Source: Acidobacteriota bacterium (GTDB taxonomy: Bacteria > Acidobacteriota > Terriglobia > Terriglobales > Acidobacteriaceae). Taken from it: DNA of 21,511 nucleotides. The DNA is taken from the NCBI GenBank assembly GCA_021802085.1, contig JAKAAZ010000031.1:1-21511 (forward strand), in the 5' to 3' direction. Position 1 is the first letter of the stretch, and each line of letters begins with the position of its first letter. Shown here piece by piece: positions 7,185 through 14,780 of the stretch. The notes under the pieces are model-generated. The model did not search any database. It had not been told where the DNA came from and worked only from the letters and a program-made list of their open reading frames with translations. The position numbers were made by a program, and so were the translations under genes.

Positions 7185-9178
7185 GCTTGTTCTCGCATTG
7201 TTTTCATTGTGCAGATCCTTACGTCCTTGTCTGGCAGCAACGGTTCTGGACTGCGAAAGTCGTCTACAAACTGGTGCTGAACGAGCTGCGTGGAAAGGAT
7301 GCCCACCAGCGCCATCTCATCGGTCTCGCCCAGCATGCCACCTCCATCAATCTTGCGAACCAGTTGCTCCACCGCACCCGGCCTGAAAAATCCAGCAGCC
7401 TTCACGGCACCCGGCGAAAGCATCTCCCGCACATAGTCCGGCGTAGATGCATGAAAGAAACTGCGATATACGGGGGCTCGATAAGGCCGCTTCGGCCGGC
7501 GACGAATGGTCTCCGGAAGCCACGGGCGCGCGGCCAGCCTGAGCAGATATTTCTCCTCCAGGCCATGCAACTTCATTCCCGGCGGCAGCGAGTTGCAGAA
7601 TTCGATCAGCCGCACGTCAAGAAACGGAAAGCGCCCCTCAATCGAATGCGCCAGGCCCATTCGATCTCCCTGGGAAGAAAGCAGGTACCGCGAAAGAAAA
7701 CTCGCAGCCTCCACCCATTGGGCCTGCGAGAGCGGCGGCCAGTCCGAAAAGCCCGCGGGCATATCCCTGGCCATCGCGCCCAGAGAATCTCCCTCGACTG
7801 GCGGCAAGACACCATCGACAAAAAAGCGCAGCGTGCGCCTATTGTTGCGCCAGCGCACCGTATGCGAGTACCAGGGAGACGCAACATCTGTTAACCCTTC
7901 GCCAAAGAACGCGCTCAGTATGCTGGTATTCGCCCCCGACAATCCGCGCACATCCGGGTAGAGCCGCTGGAGCAATAGCGGCCTCAGGCGAGAATCCGGC
8001 TGCCGCGCCCAGAACCGGCGAATCTTGGCTTCCTTAAAAATGTCGTAACCAGCAAGAAACTCATCTGCTCCTTCGCCGGTCAGAACCACTTTGAATCCCG
8101 TCTCCCTGACCAGCTTCGAAAGCAAGAACATTGGCGCCGGAGCCGTCCGCATCAGTGGTGTTTCGGCATGCCAGATCACGTCCGGAAAGGCACTCCCAAT
8201 ATCGGCATGCGTCGCGCGCACCACATGGTGCTCGGTACCCAGGCTTCGCGCCATCTCGAGCTGAAAAGCGCTTTCGTCAAACTGCTCGTCGGCAAACGCA
8301 ATGGAGAACGTAACCAGCCGATTCGCAGTATGACGCCGTACTACCGACGCAATGGTCGAAGAATCCAGGCCGCCGCTGAGATACGCACCCACGGGAACAT
8401 CCGCACGCAAACGGATGCGGCACGCATCCACCAGCAGCGCACGGAACTCCTCAATTACCTCGTCCATTCCGCGCTCCGGCACCCCGTCTCCGTGGGGAGC
8501 AAATCTCATCGCCCAGTAGCGTTCCGTTCGTATCCTGTCCCTGTCCACCAGCATCCAGTGCCCGGATGGCAGCTCGCAAATCCCCCGGAAGACCGTTTTC
8601 GGCGTCTGCGCAGCCCAGAATGTGAACACCTCTCTCAATCCACCCGGAGCCAACTCCCGCCGAACGCGTCGATCCCCGAACAGGGACTTTATCTCCGAGG
8701 CAAACAGAAACGCACCGTCCGCCGTTTCCGTATAAAACAGCGGGCGTACCCCGACCCGGTCGCGCGACAGAAAAAGGCGCCGCCGGATCCGATCCCATAT
8801 CGCAAACGCAAACTGACCGTTCAGCTTTTCGAGACAGCGCTCGCCCATCTCTTCAAAGAGGTGCAACACCACCTCAGTATCCGTCGCCGTCCTAAAATGA
8901 TGCCCGCGCGACAGCAGTTCTTCGCGAAGCTCCAGGTAATTGAAAATCTCGCCGTTGAAGACTACCCACAGCGTTTCATCCTCGTTCGCGATCGGCTGCG
9001 TCCCGCCCTGGAGATCGATGATGCTCAAACGAGCACTACCCAGCCCCGCTTCGCGATCCACAAGCATTCCAAATTCATCCGGCCCACGATGACGAAGCAG
9101 GGCGAGCATGCGGCCCACATCCTGTTGCGATGCGGCTTCATTCCCTCGCCGATGGAATACCCCCACGATGCCACACAT
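7181..9178 (-). CDS. Asparagine synthase (glutamine-hydrolysing)-type amidotransferase
   Basis: 665 residues, full length. The N-terminal class II glutaminase domain (1-210) starts M-C-G-I-V-G-V-F, with C2 as nucleophile after Met removal, then R-H-R-G-P-D and F-N-G-E-I-F-N. The synthase domain has P-loop L-S-G-G-L-D-S-S (267-274), G-E-G-A-D-E (368-373), and the family signature H-S-I-E-G-R-F-P-F-L-D. The enzyme hydrolyses glutamine and uses the ammonia to amidate an adenylated carboxylate. In polysaccharide loci such proteins are usually not making asparagine but amidating a sugar acid or a special metabolite; exosortase-associated loci have their own subfamily of these. Its ATG shares one base with the ligase stop (TGATG), and it overlaps the next gene by four bases. 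Confidence 0.93.
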   Translation of the reverse strand: MCGIVGVFHRRGNEAASQQDVGRMLALLRHRGPDEFGMLVDREAGLGSARLSIIDLQGGTQPIANEDETLWVVFNGEIFNYLELREELLSRGHHFRTATDTEVVLHLFEEMGERCLEKLNGQFAFAIWDRIRRRLFLSRDRVGVRPLFYTETADGAFLFASEIKSLFGDRRVRRELAPGGLREVFTFWAAQTPKTVFRGICELPSGHWMLVDRDRIRTERYWAMRFAPHGDGVPERGMDEVIEEFRALLVDACRIRLRADVPVGAYLSGGLDSSTIASVVRRHTANRLVTFSIAFADEQFDESAFQLEMARSLGTEHHVVRATHADIGSAFPDVIWHAETPLMRTAPAPMFLLSKLVRETGFKVVLTGEGADEFLAGYDIFKEAKIRRFWARQPDSRLRPLLLQRLYPDVRGLSGANTSILSAFFGEGLTDVASPWYSHTVRWRNNRRTLRFFVDGVLPPVEGDSLGAMARDMPAGFSDWPPLSQAQWVEAASFLSRYLLSSQGDRMGLAHSIEGRFPFLDVRLIEFCNSLPPGMKLHGLEEKYLLRLAARPWLPETIRRRPKRPYRAPVYRSFFHASTPDYVREMLSPGAVKAAGFFRPGAVEQLVRKIDGGGMLGETDEMALVGILSTQLVQHQFVDDFRSPEPLLPDKDVRICTMKTMREQA

Positions 9179-10719
9179 CAGGTCAGTTCTCGCTTTCGAA
9201 TCTTCCCGCTGTCGGTCTTTGGCAGCTCACTGCGGAATTCCACGTCGCGCGGCACCATGACTTCTTCGAGCTTCACTTTGCAGTGAGTGATCACATCAGC
9301 AGCAGTCAATTTGGCGCCGGGCGCCACGATAAACGCCTTCACCGCCTGCCCCAGCACTGGATCCGGTACTCCAATCACCGCTGCGTCCTGCACTCCCTCC
9401 ATTCCATACAGCACGTCTTCCACTTCGCGCGGCGCGACCTTCTCACCTCTGCACTTGATGATGTCGTCCGTGCGGCTCACGAAATAGAAAAATCCTTCTT
9501 CATCCGTCCGAAACAAGTCGCCCGAGTAGCACAGCCGCTCGCCCGGGATCCGGCCCGGCCGAAACCGCCTTGCCGTCTGCGTCGGATCCTCCCAGTAACC
9601 ACGCATCACATGCCGGCCGCGCACCACCAACTCCCCAACCTGATCAGGCCCAAGCCGCTGCCCCGCCTCATCCTCCAGCCAGAGCTCCGTTCCCGGGAGC
9701 GCCTTACCTGACGATCCGGGACGAACCGAAGCCTCATTCGGTGGCAGATACATCGTCCGCGCCACTTCCGTCAGGCCATGCATCAGGTAGAGTTCGACGT
9801 GAGGCAAGATTTCTCGCAAACGCTTCACATGCTCTATGGGCAATCCCGCTCCCGCGTTGGTGACATAACGCAGGCGGGAAAGATCGAAGCCCTCGAGGCC
9901 GATGCCGAGCAGAATCGAGTAAATGGTGGGGACGCCGGCAAAGCCAGTCACGCGCTCCCGTGCCATCGTCTGAACAATCTCCGCCGGAAAGGCGAATGAC
10001 TCTTCCAGCACCAGCGTGCATCCAGCAATAAATGCGCACATTAACTGGTACAGGCCGTAACTGGAAGCCAGAGGAAGCACGTCGAGGATCACATCGTCGG
10101 CAACATTCTTGAGATACTCTGCGACCGTCTGCGCCACAAACACCACGTTGCTGTGGTCGCACATCACACCCTTGGGTTCGCCGGTCGTGCCCGACGTGTA
10201 GATCAGGCATGCCAAGTCCAGGTCGATCGTCGAACATGGCAAAGAGGAGGCTGGAAAATCGCCCTGGATGCGGTGAAAATCCCAAACGCGGTCCGTCTCC
10301 GCGTATCCTTCATCGCCCTTTCTCGAACACACCACGAGTTTCAGGTCTGGCATTTCCTTCAGCAGATGACCAGGGAGCCCTGCATCCAAGGCACGATCAT
10401 CTGTCACCAACACCGTTGCACGGCTGTTTTTCAAGACGTAACTCAGCTTTTCTGCTTTGACTCCGCGATGCATCACTACGAAGACACCGTCCGCCTTCAG
10501 AACCCCGAAGATGGTGACAACCAGCTCTTCCGAGTTCTTCAGGTAAATGACCACTCGATCCCCTCGCGCCACTCCGAGTTCGCGCAGCGCGCGCGACAAC
10601 CTGTTGGCCGCGAGGTCTATCCATCTATAGGTCAGCCTTCGCCCGCGACTTACCAGCGCGACCTTTTCCGGCTGCCGCGCTGCGGAATCCTCCAAAACTC
10701 CCTGTACCAGCCTTAACAC
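9178..10719 (-). CDS. AMP-forming acyl-CoA/acyl-ACP ligase (ANL superfamily)
   Basis: 513 residues. Adenylation core motifs in order: Y-T-S-G-T-T-G-E-P-K-G-V (174-185), M-H-G-L-T-E (313-318, replacing the usual Y-G-x-T-E), Y-S-G-D-L (398-402), the hinge S-R-T-D-D-I-I-K-C-R-G-E-K-V, and the C-terminal catalytic lysine K507 in K-T-D-S-G-K-I-R-K-R. It should adenylate a carboxylic acid and load it on CoA or, given the ACP in the same operon, on the ACP phosphopantetheine arm. The start codon is GTG (10719-10717), preceded by a GGTGAGG ribosome site that lies inside the palindrome GTGAGGCCTCAC (10721-10732). The gene follows the deacetylase-like gene by 14 bases. It resembles ligases of exosortase-associated loci, but the substrate cannot be read from sequence. 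Confidence 0.9.
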   Translation of the reverse strand: MLRLVQGVLEDSAARQPEKVALVSRGRRLTYRWIDLAANRLSRALRELGVARGDRVVIYLKNSEELVVTIFGVLKADGVFVVMHRGVKAEKLSYVLKNSRATVLVTDDRALDAGLPGHLLKEMPDLKLVVCSRKGDEGYAETDRVWDFHRIQGDFPASSLPCSTIDLDLACLIYTSGTTGEPKGVMCDHSNVVFVAQTVAEYLKNVADDVILDVLPLASSYGLYQLMCAFIAGCTLVLEESFAFPAEIVQTMARERVTGFAGVPTIYSILLGIGLEGFDLSRLRYVTNAGAGLPIEHVKRLREILPHVELYLMHGLTEVARTMYLPPNEASVRPGSSGKALPGTELWLEDEAGQRLGPDQVGELVVRGRHVMRGYWEDPTQTARRFRPGRIPGERLCYSGDLFRTDEEGFFYFVSRTDDIIKCRGEKVAPREVEDVLYGMEGVQDAAVIGVPDPVLGQAVKAFIVAPGAKLTAADVITHCKVKLEEVMVPRDVEFRSELPKTDSGKIRKRELT

Positions 10720-10733
10720 TGTGAGGCCTCACC

Positions 10734-12488
10734 TTACTCCCGCGGCAACGCATCGCCGGTTTCGCAACTTCTTGCCCGTCTGCCGTTGGATTCGTCCACT
10801 TGCCCTCGCAGGTATACGCCAAGAAGGCTCCGGTCCCGAACCTCCGCCATGAACCTCCGCACCAGTGGCCAATATCTTCGAGGTGGCGCAGAAACTGAAT
10901 TGGAGTCCACCTTGTCCAACAAGGAAGAAGAAAGCTCCAACACCGTGCTCTCATCGAGCGAAATAGGGCCAATCACCGCTGCAGAAGATACAGCTCGGAA
11001 TAGCTCCTTGCTCTCGCCTCGCAAGACCATGAGCTCGGATTCGTCCTTCCCGTGCAGCCAGGGGCGATGAACTACGACCTTTCGCATGCCTCGCCCAACA
11101 GCAACGTCCACCAGGCGCGATCCAAGCTTGATATGCAGCACGTCACCAACCTGGCGAAACTGATAGCACGCACGAGCTGCACCCTTTGGGCTGGCCCAGC
11201 AGACGTCCGGGAGGCTGTTTACGATCTCCGCAAAGTCCTGGACCACATGGCTCCCATGGGCGAAATCCCAATGGTGCGTGGCCAGGAACATAGGTTGCCG
11301 AAGAAAAGCGGCAAGACGCACGTCTGTCTCCCAGTCTGCGTAGACTTGAATTCGCGGAAGAATCGGGACTGCCTTCTCAGTGAGCAGTGTCGGCTCGGCT
11401 CCCAACTCGCTGCGGAACCTCACATCGGGATTGAACTTCAAGAAATAAGCCGTGCTCGCAAGTGCAGCTTCGTACCCGAGTTTTGCCATCGGTTCCAGCC
11501 TGTCTTCCGCAATCGCGCAGTGAGGGCACTCCATCACGCGGCAGACTTCCATTCCCGCTTCATTCTCCAGACGCTCCATGCGCCGCAGCGCCTCAGACAG
11601 CAGCGAAAGGATCTCCGCCTCAGATGCCGGGCATGCCAGTTCCTCATATGTGTGATTGTTTCCATGCAGCAGAATCGAAATGCGCGGGGCATTCTGGCGA
11701 AAGATCTCTCTCACCTCACGGCCAATCCACCAGCTGTCCAGCGGCACCATTGCGATAGACACAAAAAAGTTCTGCGCCCAAGCATCGTCCGCAAGTCTCT
11801 GGAAATCCAAATATCCGTAAGTTCTTAAGTGAAGATTGGGGTCATCGACCACGAGACAGGCCGGAGTCGGTGGGGACTGCCAATCCTCCGCGCGCGTCAG
11901 ATTACGCAGAAACTGCAGCAATGGCAGCAAATGCAGTAACTCACTTGGCCACAAGTAATCGTGTATGAAGTCTCTCTCTGTAAACAATGGCAGCGGCAAG
12001 GCCGCCATCATCACGTTCACTCCGACCACGCGCCGTTGCGTCCAGATCGGAACTCCGTCTTGCCACGCCAGCACCACATCGCCGACTGCTTCCTCCAGCG
12101 CGCTCCCTATCGCAGAGTCCCGCACCTCACAACAATAACCACGCCAGCAGGCGCTCAGAGCCGCGTCGTCCCCAAAACGGATCCGAGTGCTCTTCCTAGC
12201 GGCTGCAGTCGAGGGTTGAGCGGCTACGGCAAACACAGGAAGTCCGGTGGAGGCCGCCATCCGGATCCTTTCCGGATCCAGCCCGAGAACAACCACTGCG
12301 TCCAGGCCATCGCAGTCACTTTCGATGCACGATCGAAAGTCAACAGGGAAAATACTGGCAAGCGTTGTGAACAGTCGGAGGCCCGACGGAGCTTCTGATT
12401 CCCCTACCACTCCGATGGCAAAGCGCCGGCATGCGCTGGTGGCGGACATGTGGGGTTGGCGAGCAAGCATTTCAACAAGTTTCGGCAA
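10734..12488 (-). CDS. NodB-like polysaccharide deacetylase-superfamily protein with uncharacterised N- and C-terminal regions
   Basis: 584 residues. The central part (about 205-420) has hallmarks of the polysaccharide deacetylase / carbohydrate esterase 4 fold: the acidic pair in C-L-V-V-D-D-P-N-L (D215-D216), the metal-binding H-x-x-x-H in L-L-H-G-N-N-H-T (H275, H279) and a late histidine pair in A-T-H-H-W-D (H405-H406). Roughly 200 residues before it and 160 after it match nothing I recognise. There is no signal peptide, so it is probably cytoplasmic. It is the first gene of the operon. The start is TTG at 12488, supported by a purine-rich GGAGGAGG ribosome site (12496-12503) about 7 bases upstream; the first ATG is six codons in. 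It may remove N- or O-acyl groups from a sugar intermediate, or be a divergent non-deacetylase hydrolase. Confidence 0.72.
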   Translation of the reverse strand: MPKLVEMLARQPHMSATSACRRFAIGVVGESEAPSGLRLFTTLASIFPVDFRSCIESDCDGLDAVVVLGLDPERIRMAASTGLPVFAVAAQPSTAAARKSTRIRFGDDAALSACWRGYCCEVRDSAIGSALEEAVGDVVLAWQDGVPIWTQRRVVGVNVMMAALPLPLFTERDFIHDYLWPSELLHLLPLLQFLRNLTRAEDWQSPPTPACLVVDDPNLHLRTYGYLDFQRLADDAWAQNFFVSIAMVPLDSWWIGREVREIFRQNAPRISILLHGNNHTYEELACPASEAEILSLLSEALRRMERLENEAGMEVCRVMECPHCAIAEDRLEPMAKLGYEAALASTAYFLKFNPDVRFRSELGAEPTLLTEKAVPILPRIQVYADWETDVRLAAFLRQPMFLATHHWDFAHGSHVVQDFAEIVNSLPDVCWASPKGAARACYQFRQVGDVLHIKLGSRLVDVAVGRGMRKVVVHRPWLHGKDESELMVLRGESKELFRAVSSAAVIGPISLDESTVLELSSSLLDKVDSNSVSAPPRRYWPLVRRFMAEVRDRSLLGVYLRGQVDESNGRRARSCETGDALPRE

Positions 12489-12601
12489 ACTCTCTCCTCC
12501 TCCGAATCACCGCATCCGCACTCACTCCCGCTTTCAGCTTGAGCCAAAAAGGGCTCAACGCAGACAACCCTTAGCTTACCGCTCAGGGCTGCGCACTTTT
12601 C

Positions 12602-12615
12602 GTGACAGACGTCAC
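12602..12615. promoter_or_regulatory. CRP/FNR-like dyad upstream of the seven-gene operon
   Basis: GTGA-N6-TCAC, with flanks giving C-GTGA-CAGACG-TCAC-A, is the core pattern bound by CRP/FNR-family regulators. It lies about 115-130 bases upstream of the deacetylase-like gene start. Another GTGA-N6-TCAC occurs at 4403-4416 inside the Fn3 remnant region, so chance occurrence is possible. Confidence 0.3.
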
Positions 12616-12629
12616 AAGAATAAGAACAA

Positions 12630-12708
12630 CACGTGCCGCTTTTGGATGCCATTCCTTATTGTTATGACTTATTTTCCAGAGACATTTCAAACACCTGACT
12701 CACGTGCC
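12630..12708. repeat. Pair of direct CACGTGCC repeats upstream of the seven-gene operon
   Basis: CACGTGCC occurs at 12630-12637 and again at 12701-12708, 71 bases apart (about seven helical turns), in the upstream region of the - strand operon. Each contains the palindrome CACGTG. This could be a paired regulator site; only the repetition is seen. Confidence 0.3.
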
Positions 12709-12852
12709 AGGCAATCGCCGCATTTAGGGAAGCGTCACTCATCGTGCAGCGATAGGTATATGCGCATTCAACGTGCATTCCTGTCACCGCAATACCTTCA
12801 TGACTATTACCTTCTCAGTCAGAAATACGGTGAAACGGGCAGGGCGCAAAAT

Positions 12853-12879
12853 GTCGATATGATGCAGACGCATATCGAC
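12853..12879. repeat. Perfect 9-bp inverted repeat (hairpin or operator)
   Basis: GTCGATATG (12853-12861) and CATATCGAC (12871-12879) are exact reverse complements separated by 9 bases. The element lies in the gene-poor region, about 365 bases upstream of the seven-gene operon. There is no T run next to it on the + strand, so it is not an obvious terminator. Confidence 0.5.
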
Positions 12880-13027
12880 TGGCTGCGCGATTCGCCGTCA
12901 AACGGCAGCAATTACATTCGATCAGCACATCCTGACATAGACGGTCGATTATCACTGCCTTACATTCATCCCGAATTGAGATTTGGTGGGTGTCAGTGCC
13001 ACAAATCCGGTCTTTGATGCGGGGCGA

Positions 13028-13056
13028 TCCGGAGTGTCGAACTGTATAACTCCGGA
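13028..13056. repeat. Perfect 8-bp inverted repeat
   Basis: TCCGGAGT (13028-13035) and ACTCCGGA (13049-13056) are exact reverse complements with 13 bases between them. No flanking T run and no gene is directly attached. Confidence 0.45.
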
Positions 13057-13146
13057 CCCATTTTCCAACGTTTCCAACTCCTGCGCCACGCTGTCAGACG
13101 CGCTAGAAGTGTTCTCATGAACCCTCCGCGCCTGTTGAGGCATCGT

Positions 13147-13175
13147 ATGAGACCCGCCATCAAAGCGGGGCTCAT
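13147..13175. repeat. GC-rich hairpin, 11-position arms with one mismatch
   Basis: ATGAGACCCGC (13147-13157) pairs with GCGGGGCTCAT (13165-13175) except for one A/G mismatch, around a 7-base loop. It is a stable hairpin in either strand. The + strand is followed by GCTTGTC rather than a T run, so terminator function is doubtful. A related TATGAGACC string recurs at about 13203-13211. Confidence 0.4.
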
Positions 13176-14175
13176 GCTTGTCATCGACGCCGCTACGCTA
13201 TTTATGAGACCAGTTCTAGCCCCGTACAGGCCTCAGTTCGCAGGGTGATGCGGCTACATGTGGTCGTCTGTGCCGTCCTGTTTCCCGCTGGCGATTGTGG
13301 CCGACGATATTCGGGGCGAGACTCTTCGGCTGCACCGCTCCTTCGCGACATTGATCGGTCTCACCTACAAGCGGCCATGCAAAAGAGCCCACACTCGGTC
13401 CTTTCACCGCTCTCTTTCTATATGCTGCATAACTCTTCTCGACACTGGAACCGGGTTATTGCAGGAGTTCGAAGCCGCGGTGGGAGTGGGCACGGCACGA
13501 GGGTGGGACTCGCCTCGGCACCTCAGCAACATCATCTTAGGTGGAAGAGGTCTGCCGCGTGCATCGCTTTTGCACCACCACAAGCCGCCCCTTACGTCCC
13601 GTTTCGTGGCCAATCTTCACTCCGCCGCGTACAGGCCGAGCTTGCTGTTGGAAGCTTCGCCCGCCATCATCTGTCATCCACGATCTTCGGCAACACAGCG
13701 CGGTTCAGCAGAAATCGATCTTTCCGGGGAGACCCGACTGGCACCGTTGTCACCGACTTGGGCTACTGATGTGCCATGTCGAGTTGGAACCACGTGCTCC
13801 AGGGCCCTCTGCAACTGCGCAGCAATGAGCTCCATCCTTCAGAGTGGGATAGCCGGACAAATGGCCAGTTCCCAAGACTACGATGCAAATCCCAGCAGAC
13901 GTGTCCCTGGTTCGTCGAAAACGATCACACCTCCTCACCCGGAACTGCTCTCTCCGTACTCGCCCTACCGCTCCAACTCGCCTATCAAAGGTCGCATTTC
14001 CTGTCGCATGCTGACGTACCCGAGTAACACCATCGAGTCCTACCCCACATGGCACTATAGAACCCGACCAAATTGGACCGCTCTAGCCATTGTTTAGGCT
14101 TCTCCTTCGACATACTCTCACCCTAGCGGCTCCGAAATGCGAGCGGCGGTTGATCTCTCAGGTCGGGAAGAAGGC

Positions 14176-14535
14176 ATGAAAAGACAAGAAGCCTCGAATC
14201 ACGCCAGATCGACGATAGATCCCAGGGCCACACGCTTTGAGATTGTAACGACCGTCTGGTATCGGGTTCGCGGGGACAGTACGTGGCGGGAAGGAATGCT
14301 GAAGAACTTCAGCATTTCCGGAATGCTCTTCACTGCCGAACAACCTCTGGAGCGAGGCACCAGCATTGAAATGAAATTCACACTGCCCGTCGCACTGGAT
14401 GGCAAATGCGCTGCAGATCTCAGTTGTCGCGGATTTGTGGTTCGATCAGAGAAACATGGAACGACAGGGAGTGCCGTTCGTATTGCTGCAAAGGTTTTGC
14501 ATTCGCACTTGTTACGCCACTCAGAGCTGGAATAA
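14176..14535 (+). CDS. PilZ-domain protein (possible c-di-GMP effector)
   Basis: 119 residues from the ATG at 14176, which has a GGGAAG ribosome site; an upstream ATG at 14137 lacks one. The PilZ fold is indicated by a basic N-terminus (D-P-R-A-T-R-F-E-I), a strand T-V-W-Y-R-V, the conserved N-F-S-I-S-G (44-49, the [D/N]xSxxG motif) and later strands ending C-R-G-F-V-V-R. The usual RxxxR c-di-GMP motif is imperfect: R17 and R20 are present, but the position expected for the first Arg relative to R20 is P16. The gene stands 245 bases upstream of the exopolysaccharide operon on the same strand, so it could couple c-di-GMP to polymer production. Confident as PilZ; ligand binding uncertain. Confidence 0.8.
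   Translation: MKRQEASNHARSTIDPRATRFEIVTTVWYRVRGDSTWREGMLKNFSISGMLFTAEQPLERGTSIEMKFTLPVALDGKCAADLSCRGFVVRSEKHGTTGSAVRIAAKVLHSHLLRHSELE
14295..14316. repeat. Perfect 22-bp palindrome with 2-base centre inside the PilZ gene
   Basis: The 10-base arms AATGCTGAAG (14295-14304) and CTTCAGCATT (14307-14316) flank AA. The flanking GG and TCC allow slight extension through a G-U pair, and GGAATGCT is repeated directly at about 14320-14327. It lies over the codons of the conserved N-F-S-I-S-G region. Confidence 0.5.
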
Positions 14536-14695
14536 AGAAGACTTGGCGGTGCGATATTTATCAGACACTGTTATAGGCTTTCGCTGGTATTTTTGCTTAT
14601 TTATGTACACCACGGCTTAACGGGTTAGTTTCAGGTCGTGATCGGCGTTCTGTTCGACTGCAAGCCTGCACATGGTTGTGGTCGCGTGTGGAAAA

Positions 14696-14711
14696 TGGGT
14701 CATGTAACCCA
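14696..14711. promoter_or_regulatory. Dyad in the leader region of the exopolysaccharide operon
   Basis: TGGGT (14696-14700) and ACCCA (14707-14711) are an inverted repeat with a 6-base centre, about 70 bases before the antiterminator start. It could be an operator or a leader hairpin. No confident -35/-10 or ops/JUMPstart element was found between 14536 and 14780. Confidence 0.25.
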
Positions 14712-14780
14712 CAGGGCGAAGCTATATCCGTTTGACGATAACGACAACCGCCTAACAGCCGCCATGAACTGGAGGGGCCT

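Larger units (their letters stand above)
12489..14175. other. Long region without a recognisable gene between the divergent operons
   Basis: About 1.7 kb separates the - strand seven-gene operon from the + strand PilZ/exopolysaccharide genes. All frames here give Ser/Arg/His/Pro/Cys-rich translations with no family signatures. The longest, + strand 13258-14097 (about 279 codons), has no clear ribosome site and nothing recognisable. Its first 45 codons have G/C-rich third positions, so a decayed or unknown gene is possible. The first 250 bases upstream of 12488 hold likely control elements, and 12850-13180 holds three inverted repeats listed separately. I see no tRNA, riboswitch or transposase. 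Confidence 0.5.

Noticed and set aside
8168..9286. Long + strand frame opposite the amidotransferase gene
   Set aside because: It is antisense to a well-supported AsnB-type gene, and its translation (rich in Arg, His, Gln) matches no family.
12640..12720. Sigma-54-like TGGCA strings upstream of the seven-gene operon (- strand)
   Set aside because: None keeps the GG-N10-GC spacing that defines this promoter class.
12247..13017. + strand frame of about 256 codons overlapping the deacetylase-like gene and the gap
   Set aside because: Half is antisense to the deacetylase-like gene and the rest has no motif.
13258..14097. + strand open frame of about 279 codons in the large gap
   Set aside because: No clear ribosome site, no recognisable motif, and Ser/Arg/His/Cys-rich composition; third-position G/C bias is only local. 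Kept as a note in the intergenic entry, not called as a gene.
14545..14552. GGCGGTGC as a possible ops/JUMPstart element for the antiterminator
   Set aside because: Only the first six bases match the E. coli ops core, and the position relative to the operon is not diagnostic.
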